Positions 6,703 through 14,340 of a stretch of 19,756 nucleotides of DNA are shown here, piece by piece. Numbering within the stretch: position 1 is the stretch's first letter; every line of letters begins with the position of its first letter. The position numbers and the translations under genes are program-made. The notes beneath the pieces are model-generated. The model saw only the letters and a list, made by a program, of their open reading frames with translations, was not told the DNA's origin and searched no databases. This DNA is from CAYYMD01 sp964472875 (GTDB taxonomy: Bacteria > Planctomycetota > Phycisphaerae > SM23-33): positions 1 through 19,756 of the forward strand of contig CAYYMD010000053.1 in assembly GCA_964472875.1 (NCBI GenBank), read 5' to 3'.

Positions 6703-9327
6703 CTACTTTTTCTCGGTCTGCTGCGTTTTTAACTCGTCGATTTTGGAAACGTCCATGGCGTTCCTGCATTTGGGGAATCCGGAACAGGCCAGGAATTTGC
6801 CTCTTTTGCCGGTGCGGATAACCATTGGCTTGCCGCACTTGGGGCAGTTCACGCCGGCGGGCTTTGGCTTTTTCTTCGGCGGCGGCTCGACGCGCACGCC
6901 CTCCGGCAGCGGCTCGGTGTTCTTGCATTTGGGATAATTCGAACAGCCCATGAACGCCCGCCTGCCTTTGAATTTCACCGTCATTTTGCCGCCGCATTCC
7001 TCGCAGGTCTTTTCGACATCCTCGGCCTTGACGGTCTTGAGCGGGTTGCCCTCCTTGTCGCACGGCACGGTGCCCTTGCAGTCGGGATAGTCGCTGCAGC
7101 CGAGGAACGGCCCGTAGCGGCTGCGACGCAGTATCATGGGCTTCTTGCCGCACTGCGGGCAGGCGACGTCTATTTCCTTCCGCTCGATTTTCCTGCCCTT
7201 CTCATCCACCGGATTGGTCTGCTTGCAGTCCGGCCAGCCGCTGCACGCCAGGTACCAGCCGTTCTTGCTTATCTTGTAGACCATTTTCTTGCCGCAGGTC
7301 TCGCAGGTGTACTCGCTGGGGACCGACTCGGCCTTGGCGTGGACCATATTCTCGCGGGCGCTGTCGAGGTTGCGGCTGAACGGTTCGTAGAATTCCTCCA
7401 GGACCTCTTTCCAGTCGGCCTGGTGCTCTTCCACGCGGTCCAGCTGATCTTCCATGTGGGCGGTGAAGCCCACGTCAAATATCTGCGGGAAGTGCCTGAC
7501 GAGTTTGTCGTTAACGAACATGCCCATGTCGGTGGGGAAAAACGTCCTGCCCTCCTGGCGGACATAATCGCGGTCCTGTATGGTCTGGATAATCGAGGCG
7601 TAGGTGCTGGGTCGGCCGATGCCCTTGGCCTCGAGCGTCTTGACCAGCGAGGCCTCGGTGTATCTCGGCGGCGGCGCGGTGAAGTTCTGCTGCGGGTTTA
7701 TTTCCACCGGCTCGACACACCGGCCCTGTTTCAGTTCGGGCAGTATCTGCTTTTTTGTTTTCGGCACGCCCGCCACGCGCATGAATCCGTCGAACACCAG
7801 CCGCTGCCCCCTCGCCCTGAACACGGCCGGGCCGCCGGGCGTTTCGGCGGTAATTTTAGCATCCGTTACTTCCCACCGCGCGGGCGTCATCTGGCAGGCG
7901 ACGAACCGCCGCCATATCAGGTTATAAAGTTTGAACTGGTCGCTGCTGAGCGCGCCGCGAAGGTCATCCGGCGTAAGGTTGACATCCGTCGGGCGGATGG
8001 CCTCGTGGGCCTCCTGGGCACGCCTGGCGGAGGTGTAATAGTTGGGCTTCCCGGGCAGGTAATCGCCGCCGTAGGTCTTCTCAATCAGCGAGCGGACCCC
8101 GCTGATGGCGCCGGCCGAGATGTTCATGCTGTCGGTTCGCATATACGTAATAAGGCCCACGCTGCCCCGGCCGGGTATGTCGATGCCCTCGTAGAGTTGC
8201 TGGGCGATGCGCATAGTACGCGAGGCCGAATACCGCAGCCGCACCGACGCCGACTGTTGCAGCGTGGCCGTGGCGAACGGCGCCGGCGGCTTGGAGCGGC
8301 GCTGCTTGCGATCAATCTCGTCGAGTTTATACTCCGGCGCATTTTCGGCGGGATGTCCCACCACCCGCACGAGGTTGCGGGCGGGCCCCTTGGCCTCCGG
8401 GTCTTCGCTGCGGTCGACCTGCTCGACATCCAGGCCGAGGTTTCGCGCTACCTCAATTGCTGTCTCGGCGTCGTCGGTCTTGAAGGGCTTGTTGTTGAAC
8501 TCCATCAACTCGGCCCAAAACGCACTTCGGCCGGCCAGATATTCTGTCTGCTCATCGCGCGTTGGCGGGTTGCCCTTGTCGTCGAGACGGGCCATGAACT
8601 GCCGCCAGTCGCGGGCGATTTGCGAGGCCCCCTCCAGGTCCGTTGTGAAAATTGACGATATTTTCCAGTATTCCTCAGGCGTGAAATCCTGAATCTCTCT
8701 CTCGCGCTCAACGATGAGCCGCACGGCCACCGACTGGACGCGTCCGGCTGAGAGGCCCGTGGCCACTTTTTTCCACAGCAGCGGGGAGACCTGGTAGCCG
8801 ACTATCCTGTCCAGTATCCGCCGGGCCTGCTGGGCGTTAACCTTGCTGGGGTCGATGCCCCGCGGCTGGGCGAAGGCGTTGCGGACCGCCTGGGAGGTAA
8901 TTTCGTTGAACACCACGCGGCGCGTCTTCTCCGGCGGCAGTTTAAGCGCCTCGGTCAGGTGCCACGCAATGGCCTCGCCTTCCCTGTCCAGGTCGGTGGC
9001 CAGGTAGACCGCTTCGGCGGACCTGGCCTGCTTGCGCAACTGGGTGAGCATTTTTTTGCGGTTGGACAGCGTGACGTACGTGGGCTCGAAACCATGCTCT
9101 ATATCCACGCCGATCTCACGCTTGGGCAGGTCGCGAACGTGGCCCATGGAGGCCTTGACGGTATAGTCCTTGCCCAGGTACCGGTTAATCGTGCGGGCCT
9201 TGGCGGGCGACTCGACGATGACGAGCTTGTCGTTCGACGAGACGTCCCGGCCGGATTTACGGGAAGTCTTCCCGCCGGTTTTTTTGGCCTTTTTGGCTTT
9301 TTTGGTTTTTTTGGCTTTCTTTGCCAT
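6703..9327 (-). CDS. topA: DNA topoisomerase I (type IA)
   Basis: This 874-aa enzyme relaxes negatively supercoiled DNA through a 5'-phosphotyrosine intermediate. The TOPRIM domain is intact: VIVESPAKA with Glu39 and the acidic DLDREGE at 112-118. The active-site Tyr395 is in GLITYMRTDS. The expected ALxPPEKTRRVVFNEIT and FATATLQQ motifs are present. The C-terminus carries four C4 zinc-finger repeats (from about residue 665 to 865), each with CxxCG followed by a C-S/S-N-x-P-x-C pattern. The N-terminus (about 2-24) is a short lysine/alanine-rich extension before the TOPRIM domain. The Shine-Dalgarno is weak (GATAAG). A TTGACA promoter candidate lies about 60 bases upstream. The cupin gene follows 12 bp downstream. 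Confidence 0.98.
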   Translation of the reverse strand: MAKKAKKTKKAKKAKKTGGKTSRKSGRDVSSNDKLVIVESPAKARTINRYLGKDYTVKASMGHVRDLPKREIGVDIEHGFEPTYVTLSNRKKMLTQLRKQARSAEAVYLATDLDREGEAIAWHLTEALKLPPEKTRRVVFNEITSQAVRNAFAQPRGIDPSKVNAQQARRILDRIVGYQVSPLLWKKVATGLSAGRVQSVAVRLIVEREREIQDFTPEEYWKISSIFTTDLEGASQIARDWRQFMARLDDKGNPPTRDEQTEYLAGRSAFWAELMEFNNKPFKTDDAETAIEVARNLGLDVEQVDRSEDPEAKGPARNLVRVVGHPAENAPEYKLDEIDRKQRRSKPPAPFATATLQQSASVRLRYSASRTMRIAQQLYEGIDIPGRGSVGLITYMRTDSMNISAGAISGVRSLIEKTYGGDYLPGKPNYYTSARRAQEAHEAIRPTDVNLTPDDLRGALSSDQFKLYNLIWRRFVACQMTPARWEVTDAKITAETPGGPAVFRARGQRLVFDGFMRVAGVPKTKKQILPELKQGRCVEPVEINPQQNFTAPPPRYTEASLVKTLEAKGIGRPSTYASIIQTIQDRDYVRQEGRTFFPTDMGMFVNDKLVRHFPQIFDVGFTAHMEDQLDRVEEHQADWKEVLEEFYEPFSRNLDSARENMVHAKAESVPSEYTCETCGKKMVYKISKNGWYLACSGWPDCKQTNPVDEKGRKIERKEIDVACPQCGKKPMILRRSRYGPFLGCSDYPDCKGTVPCDKEGNPLKTVKAEDVEKTCEECGGKMTVKFKGRRAFMGCSNYPKCKNTEPLPEGVRVEPPPKKKPKPAGVNCPKCGKPMVIRTGKRGKFLACSGFPKCRNAMDVSKIDELKTQQTEKK

Positions 9328-9390
9328 GCTTATCTATTCGGTTCGAGGGCGTGTAAATTTAAAAACTTTTTGCCGATGGCGTGTTCGGAG

Positions 9391-9418
9391 ATTCTCCCTG
9401 CATTTTCACTTATGTCAA
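9391..9418 (-). promoter_or_regulatory. Promoter candidate for topA
   Basis: On the minus strand a consensus TTGACA (9418 to 9413) is followed after 16 bases by GAGAAT (9396 to 9391), a 4/6 match to TATAAT. It would give a leader of about 57 bases before the topA ATG. A second, perfect TATAAT lies further up (9435 to 9430) without a good -35, so tandem promoters are possible. Confidence 0.5.
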
Positions 9419-9486
9419 GGATGCTCTTGATTATACTACGCCCCCGGCATCGACAATTGTTTACAAATTATTCGGCCGCAACGCAA

Positions 9487-10221
9487 TTATTGCGCGGAAT
9501 AAAACACGGTGAAAATGTTGTAAAACGCGTGTGTGCCTACGGCTATGCCGAACCCCCTCACCACGTAAATCGCTCCAAGATACACGCCCGCTATACCTCT
9601 GAACCAGAACTGCGCCCAGGGAAATTCGCTCCAGGATGATAGTTGCTGGCCCGAAAAATGATACAGACTGAACAGCACTGCCCCGGCAAATACCGCCGCC
9701 AGCGTCACCCAGTGGCGCGGCAGGTTGGCGATATCCGTAAATATGAGCAGTATGAAACTTATAAAGAACATGCGAAAAATAAACTCCTCGTAAATCCCCG
9801 CCCCGATGGCCGTCAGCACGCCCCCGGCTACCGGTTGCCCTCCCTGCTGGGCCGCCATGTTTGCCAGCATCCGCCCGGTGAGATAACCCATCAATATAAG
9901 CGGTGTCATCCACAACACGCATTCGGCAAGCATACCCACGATGATTTTCGGCTCCGCCTTCCACTCGTGCTCGCCGAACAGCTGGTGCGCCAAAAGCACT
10001 GCCACAACGAGTATAGGCGGCAGGTATGCCTGGGCCGCGCCAAAATATTTCAGTATTCTGTCTATGTCCTCAAGTGCGGCAAGCGAGTAGTTCGTCAGGC
10101 CCAGGCCCATGTGAAACACCACTATAAACGGCACGACAAATATGAGATTATTCAGCGGATGTCGCGTCCGGCTGTAGTAAGAAACGTCTCTGGATTTCGG
10201 CAAACTTTTTTTTGGCGGCAT
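9487..10221 (-). CDS. CPBP-family intramembrane metalloprotease
   Basis: The 244-aa polytopic membrane protein has hydrophobic segments near residues 25-45, 67-80, 95-115, 150-162, 173-188 and 210-230. It carries the three conserved CPBP (CAAX protease and bacteriocin-processing) motifs: Glu145-Glu146 with Arg150 (YEEFIFR), His188 in FSLYHFSG, and GTHAFYN with His231 and Asn235. These line the metal site in Rce1-type proteases. All are present, so it should be active, but bacterial members have diverse or unknown substrates. It begins 36 bp after the helix-hairpin-helix gene on the same strand and probably closes that operon. No clear Shine-Dalgarno precedes its ATG. Confidence 0.92.
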   Translation of the reverse strand: MPPKKSLPKSRDVSYYSRTRHPLNNLIFVVPFIVVFHMGLGLTNYSLAALEDIDRILKYFGAAQAYLPPILVVAVLLAHQLFGEHEWKAEPKIIVGMLAECVLWMTPLILMGYLTGRMLANMAAQQGGQPVAGGVLTAIGAGIYEEFIFRMFFISFILLIFTDIANLPRHWVTLAAVFAGAVLFSLYHFSGQQLSSWSEFPWAQFWFRGIAGVYLGAIYVVRGFGIAVGTHAFYNIFTVFYSAQ

Positions 10222-10257
10222 GGGGTTATTATGGGCAGGCGAGTCGATCGTGCAATA

Positions 10258-10671
10258 TTAAAGACCGTCGTTATCATAAAAAACAAGGTACGGCTCGGCA
10301 CGGCGCACCGTCGACGGGCCTATTCCCCTGACCCTGGCCAAATCTTCCGGACGGGCAAAAGCTCTGCCCCGAGCCGACCTGCGGTAGTCCGCAATCGCCT
10401 GCGCCTTGTGCCTTCCGATACCGCCCAGGCGGCGCAGCGAGGCCACGGTGGCGGTATTGGGGTCTATCTTCTCGAATGCCTGCTCAAGCCGCCGGGGGTA
10501 TACAGGCGGGGAGTCGTCGAACCTTACGGGTAAACAGGCAGCGGAATAAAATACGGCCGCGGCGGCCGCGGCACAGAGCAACAGCAGCCCCGCCCGGTGC
10601 GACCCGTCCCAGGCAAAGATGTAGCGGTTACTTCTTATTGTTGGCCGCCGAGATGGGTGTTGTGCTGACAT
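10258..10671 (-). CDS. Membrane-anchored helix-hairpin-helix (ComEA-like) protein
   Basis: The 137-aa product has one N-terminal membrane segment (about residues 28-48, Ala/Leu-rich) and a C-terminal helix-hairpin-helix domain of the ComEA/SLBB type. This is seen in IDPNTATVASLRRLGGIG (matching the INxNxAxxxxLxxLPGIG pattern) and a second hairpin, DLARVRGIG. In competent bacteria ComEA binds incoming DNA at the membrane; here no comEC or comEB is nearby, so the role is open. The ATG overlaps the 3' end of the upstream GH10-like gene by 44 bp. AGAGGA lies immediately before it, closer than ideal. No later in-frame ATG precedes the membrane segment. Confidence 0.85.
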   Translation of the reverse strand: MSAQHPSRRPTIRSNRYIFAWDGSHRAGLLLLCAAAAAAVFYSAACLPVRFDDSPPVYPRRLEQAFEKIDPNTATVASLRRLGGIGRHKAQAIADYRRSARGRAFARPEDLARVRGIGPSTVRRAEPYLVFYDNDGL

Positions 10672-12172
10672 TTCCTCTTGACAGGTGCGACCTGAAGTTG
10701 CGCAATTCCCTGAAGGCCAGTTTGGGCTGCATGTCTTTGCCGCAAAGTCCGCCGCCGGGTATCAACATTTCGTCGCTGTCGATCAGTTCTGACCAGCAAA
10801 TCGACTGAACGCGCGGCTTGGATATTGCTATTCTGCAAATCGCCTGTAGCCATTCTGCCTGTAGCCGTTGTGACCACGGCGCATGCCACCTGCCCGCCGA
10901 CGCCGTGGCCATGGGGCCTTCGTCGCCGGAAGCTGTGCTGCCGCCTTCCGCCCGGGAAGGCGCCTGGCAGGCCGTTATATGGAGCGGTTTGCCGAATCCT
11001 ACGAACTCGTCGAGAAGCGCGCTTATCTGCATCAGGTCCCGCAGGAAATATCCGTCGCGGGGGACGCCCATACGCAACTGGAGGCCGAAACCGTCGAATT
11101 TTATGCCGCTCTGTACCGCCATGTCCGCGTAGAGCAGCGGCGGTATGGTCCGCTGGTTTCTCGCGTAATATTCGCCCCACGGCATGATTATTTCTATCAG
11201 GGTCGAGGCGTTATGGTCCAGCTTCTTGACCAGAAGACAGCTCATCCTGGTAAGTTCCAGAAGTTGCTCAAAATTAAAATTGAACTCGTTCTGGGCGTGT
11301 ATGCCGGAGACAATCTTCCATACGCTGACTTTATCCTTGTATCTGTTAACCAGGCGCTGAATGTGTTCGTACACCAGGTCCTGCATCGCTTCGCGGTCGT
11401 GCTCCCATATATACAGCCACTGCGGCAGGTTCTCCGGGGCGAAATTTACCAACGGCCCCATGTGCACCGGCTTATTCAACTTTGCGGACCAGTCGACCCA
11501 TTTGTCCAGAAGAGAATATTCATTTTGCCGCTCTTTGGGTTCGGTATGCTTCCACTCCGACGGGACACTTAGGAAATCAAACGCTTCATTAAGGCGCTGG
11601 AGATACTGCTTCTTTGAGCCGTCAAGGTCAACACGGCTTCCGAACTGGAACCTGTCAGCAGCCGCAGTGTCGGACTTGCGGCGGGCAAGGAATATGTCGG
11701 CATGAAACAGGGCAATTTTTTCGTTTATTTCCATGCCCCCGGTCAGGACTTCATCGGCCATAACGGCCGCATCGGCGGAAGTTTCGCACTTGACCGCTTC
11801 TATGAACTTACGTCGCAGATCGCGAAACTGGCGATTGATATGTTCGGCGTCCGGATAGTCGAATAGCCCCCAGTCCTCGCACTTCTTGGAAGTCTGCATG
11901 ACCTGGGCCCGGGCCAATTCGAGATTGAGAACATACGGCCGCCGGCGCTCCGGCAGACGAGTAGTGGGTATGATGAAACGCCCCACTTTTCCGGCATCCC
12001 ATACTATCGCCAGACCGCACGGACCGGGCGCCTGCTTCTGGCAGTGTATAACGCCGTCCGAAAAAGCCACATCCGCCCTGACGGGTATTCCGTCCTGGCC
12101 GAACAGATAAGCACCGGCCAGGTCGATATTCTCCGCCAGCTTGCCTTCACGATAAACTTCGAATCGGAGCAT
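10628..12172 (-). CDS. GH10-fold (endo-xylanase-like) protein, catalytic glutamates apparently missing
   Basis: The 514-aa protein has an N-terminal beta-rich region (about 1-100) and a C-terminal GH10-like barrel (about 190-495). Family landmarks can be followed: a TEPKE...YSLLDKWVDWSAKLNKPV stretch like the start of GH10 xylanases, then APENLPQWL, VWKIVSG, KPLHIT, and the terminal CWSELIDSDEM...DMQPKLAFREL. In active GH10 enzymes the acid/base is the Glu of WDVVNE and the nucleophile is the Glu of ITELD. Here those positions read Gly290 (WKIVSG) and Ala401 (ITACQ), so ordinary xylanase activity is unlikely. No signal peptide is present, unlike secreted xylanases. AAGAGGT precedes the ATG. 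It heads an operon with the helix-hairpin-helix and CPBP genes. Automatic annotation would probably say endo-1,4-beta-xylanase, which I would not accept as a function. Confidence 0.85.
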   Translation of the reverse strand: MLRFEVYREGKLAENIDLAGAYLFGQDGIPVRADVAFSDGVIHCQKQAPGPCGLAIVWDAGKVGRFIIPTTRLPERRRPYVLNLELARAQVMQTSKKCEDWGLFDYPDAEHINRQFRDLRRKFIEAVKCETSADAAVMADEVLTGGMEINEKIALFHADIFLARRKSDTAAADRFQFGSRVDLDGSKKQYLQRLNEAFDFLSVPSEWKHTEPKERQNEYSLLDKWVDWSAKLNKPVHMGPLVNFAPENLPQWLYIWEHDREAMQDLVYEHIQRLVNRYKDKVSVWKIVSGIHAQNEFNFNFEQLLELTRMSCLLVKKLDHNASTLIEIIMPWGEYYARNQRTIPPLLYADMAVQSGIKFDGFGLQLRMGVPRDGYFLRDLMQISALLDEFVGFGKPLHITACQAPSRAEGGSTASGDEGPMATASAGRWHAPWSQRLQAEWLQAICRIAISKPRVQSICWSELIDSDEMLIPGGGLCGKDMQPKLAFRELRNFRSHLSRGNVSTTPISAANNKK

Positions 12173-12543
12173 TACGTACCTCTTGATATAAAATTATGAA
12201 TTTATGAATCCGATTTCAGGTTGCTCCGTATATTCGGCTGATATTATACGCTCCGGGGGTCGGTGTCTCCATTATATATTCTCCCGGCCTCAGCCCCCGG
12301 CCGGAGTGTGTAACTTCCGTCTCTTTGTTTATACTGCTCATACAGCCACCTTATTCCCAAAGCCCTATCTTTTCGGTGCTTGCACAATTATTATAACCAT
12401 CCCCGCTTATCTGGCAACGCTCAAATCATTTCATCACATCACGGCAGCAGCAAAAATCATGTTTTTCGGGCGATTTTGGCATTCGGTCAAAAGGAATTGT
12501 AAGTTACATACCGGACAGAGTTCAGTTACTGCAGGAGTTTTTA
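12173..12543. promoter_or_regulatory. Divergent intergenic region between GH10-like and GGDEF genes
   Basis: These 371 bases carry no convincing gene. For the minus-strand GH10-like gene there is a TATAAT (12248 to 12243) with TGGAGA 17 bases upstream, and a second TATAAT at 12276 to 12271. An imperfect GC-rich inverted repeat, CTCCGGGGG (12251-12259) against CCCCCGG (12294-12300), brackets these elements. For the plus-strand gene I see only a TTGGCA (about 12477) without a good -10. Confidence 0.4.
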
Positions 12544-13641
12544 ATGAGCAGGGAGGACCAACATAATAATTCTCGCATCCTCTTGATGTCAGAGGACCTG
12601 GCCGAATCCAAGCGGCTTTGCGCTCACCTTACGCTGGCCGGCTGGCACGTCATCCAGGCCCTGGAGCAGATAGAGGCCCTCTCGGCCGTGCGAAACCATA
12701 ACATCGACGTAGCCCTCCTGCACATGCCGATAGACGAGATGGTCGACACGGACCTTCCATCTGTGCTGCGCAGCGTCGCATCCTCCGAATATCTTCCGGT
12801 GATGATACTCACCGGCTCCGACAAAGAGCAGCAGCGGTGCCGTCTGCTGGACAGCGGCGCCGACGACGTTATATCCACCGTTACCTCCCGGTCGGAAATA
12901 GTCGCCAGGATCCGCTCGCTGCTGCGGGTGAAGATACTGAATGACCAGCTTGCCGCCTCCAAGTCGGCGCTCGACCAGTCGCTGCAGCGCGAGAGAAAAC
13001 TCCTGGCCAAGCTTCGCCGCGACAACGCCCATCTACAGGTGATGTGCACCACCGACCCGCTTACGCATATCCAGAACGTCCGCTCGTTCAAGGAAATGCT
13101 CCAACACGAATTCAGAATCGCCAAGCGATATAATCAGCACCTGTCGCTGCTGGTGCTGGATGTCGACCACTTCAAGGTCGTCAACGATACCTACGGACAT
13201 CCCAGCGGCGATTACGTACTTAAAGAATTGGCCGTCATCCTCAAACAGTCCGTCCGCGAATCCGACGTGGTAGCGCGGACAGGCGGAGAAGAGTTCAACG
13301 TCCTGCTTCCAAAGGCCACACGCAGAAAGGCAGCCAGCTTAGCCGAGCGTATCCGCAAGCATGTTTACGGCCGTAAATTCACCGTCCACGGCCAGGACAT
13401 ACACATTACCGTATCAGTCGGTTCGGCCACTTACCCGTCCGATGCGGAGATAACCGAACCGGAAATGCTGACATATTTCGCCGACCAGGCGCTTCTGGAA
13501 GCCAAGGAAACCGGCCGCGACCGTGTGGTGGAATTCCGACGGCTTTCCGACAGGTTACGGCGGCGTCTTCGCAGGCAATACATGCAGACGGCCGATGCTT
13601 CAAGCAGGACAACCGAAATGGTCGCTTCCGCCGTGGATTAA
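12544..13641 (+). CDS. Response-regulator-like diguanylate cyclase (degenerate receiver + GGDEF)
   Basis: The 365-aa protein joins a receiver-like domain (about 10-128), a coiled-coil-like linker (about 130-165) and a GGDEF domain (about 168-335). The GGDEF half looks active: DPLTHIQN, LDVDHFKVVNDTYGH with metal Asp206, and GGEEF at 247-251. An RxxD inhibitory site (RESD, 238-241) lies exactly five residues before it. It should make cyclic di-GMP from two GTP, with product inhibition. The receiver keeps the acidic pair (Glu17-Asp18) and Thr90, but the phospho-accepting Asp is His60 (ALLHMP) and the conserved Lys is Thr112. The ATG follows AGGAG with good spacing. The gene ends 6 bp from the convergent glycosylase gene. 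No histidine kinase is nearby. Confidence 0.93.
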   Translation: MSREDQHNNSRILLMSEDLAESKRLCAHLTLAGWHVIQALEQIEALSAVRNHNIDVALLHMPIDEMVDTDLPSVLRSVASSEYLPVMILTGSDKEQQRCRLLDSGADDVISTVTSRSEIVARIRSLLRVKILNDQLAASKSALDQSLQRERKLLAKLRRDNAHLQVMCTTDPLTHIQNVRSFKEMLQHEFRIAKRYNQHLSLLVLDVDHFKVVNDTYGHPSGDYVLKELAVILKQSVRESDVVARTGGEEFNVLLPKATRRKAASLAERIRKHVYGRKFTVHGQDIHITVSVGSATYPSDAEITEPEMLTYFADQALLEAKETGRDRVVEFRRLSDRLRRRLRRQYMQTADASSRTTEMVASAVD

Positions 13642-13647
13642 ACCGGA

Positions 13648-14337
13648 TTAATAAAGTCCCGCCTGCGGGTCGTGTTCGAACTGCTCCAGCGGACAGCCGG
13701 AGCATTTAGGCCGGGGTTTACAGTAGTTCTTGCCCACCGCCACCAGCTGGGCATGATAATCGTTCCACAGTTCCATATCCTGCGGCAGGGATGATTCGAA
13801 CAGTTCCTTTATAATCTCGTAATCATCCTCCGGCGCAATCAGAAGATGCCTCAGCAGCACGCGGTACGTATAGGCGTCAACCACAAAACTCGGCTTGCCC
13901 GCGGCGTAGAGAATCATACTGTCGGCCGTCTCTCGACCGATGCCGCTTACGCTGAGCAAATCTTCCCGCAGCGATAAAACGGATCGCCCCAGGAACGCCT
14001 CGATGTCGCCGCCGAAATCATCATGGACCTTCGCGATGAAATTTTTCAACCGCTTCGCCTTGACGTTGTAATAACCAGCCGGACGGATGAGTTCGGCCAG
14101 TTGTTCGTGGACTTTTTCGTGTATCGCTTCGACGTCGAGGCAGGCGGCCGTTCGCAGATTCTCCAGCGCGCGCTCGACGTTCCTCCAGTTGGTGTTCTGC
14201 GTGAGAACCGCACCGATGCATATTTCCAGTTTCCGCTCGGCGGGCGTTGCGGCGTGGGCGGCGGGCCACCATCCCTGGTGGCCGAACCGTTCGCGCATGG
14301 CCTCGTACATCTCCATCAGTTTCTGTTCCGTGCTCAT
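13648..14337 (-). CDS. Endonuclease III-like (MagIII-type) HhH-GPD DNA glycosylase
   Basis: The 229-aa product is an HhH-GPD base-excision glycosylase: an Nth-like helical domain with AVLTQNTNWRNVERAL (about 43-58), the helix-hairpin-helix SGIGRETAD (131-139) and the catalytic Asp154 in FVVDAYTYR. The lysine that makes Nth a bifunctional glycosylase/AP-lyase is Glu136 here. This is as in Helicobacter MagIII-type 3-methyladenine glycosylases, so a monofunctional glycosylase is expected. The C-terminal iron-sulfur loop has Cys206, Cys212 and Cys215 but no fourth Cys (Nth has C-x6-C-x2-C-x5-C). The gene lies 3 bp after the EamA transporter gene and is probably cotranscribed. The damaged base recognised cannot be told from sequence. 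Confidence 0.9.
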   Translation of the reverse strand: MSTEQKLMEMYEAMRERFGHQGWWPAAHAATPAERKLEICIGAVLTQNTNWRNVERALENLRTAACLDVEAIHEKVHEQLAELIRPAGYYNVKAKRLKNFIAKVHDDFGGDIEAFLGRSVLSLREDLLSVSGIGRETADSMILYAAGKPSFVVDAYTYRVLLRHLLIAPEDDYEIIKELFESSLPQDMELWNDYHAQLVAVGKNYCKPRPKCSGCPLEQFEHDPQAGLY

Positions 14338-14340
14338 TAT

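Noticed and set aside
7339..8655. 438-aa open frame on the plus strand inside topA
   Set aside because: It is antisense to conserved topoisomerase domains, with no recognisable motifs or ribosome binding site. It is a codon-bias shadow.
12204..12566. 120-aa plus-strand frame before the GGDEF gene
   Set aside because: It overlaps the GGDEF start and has no ribosome binding site or domain; its region is better explained as promoter DNA.
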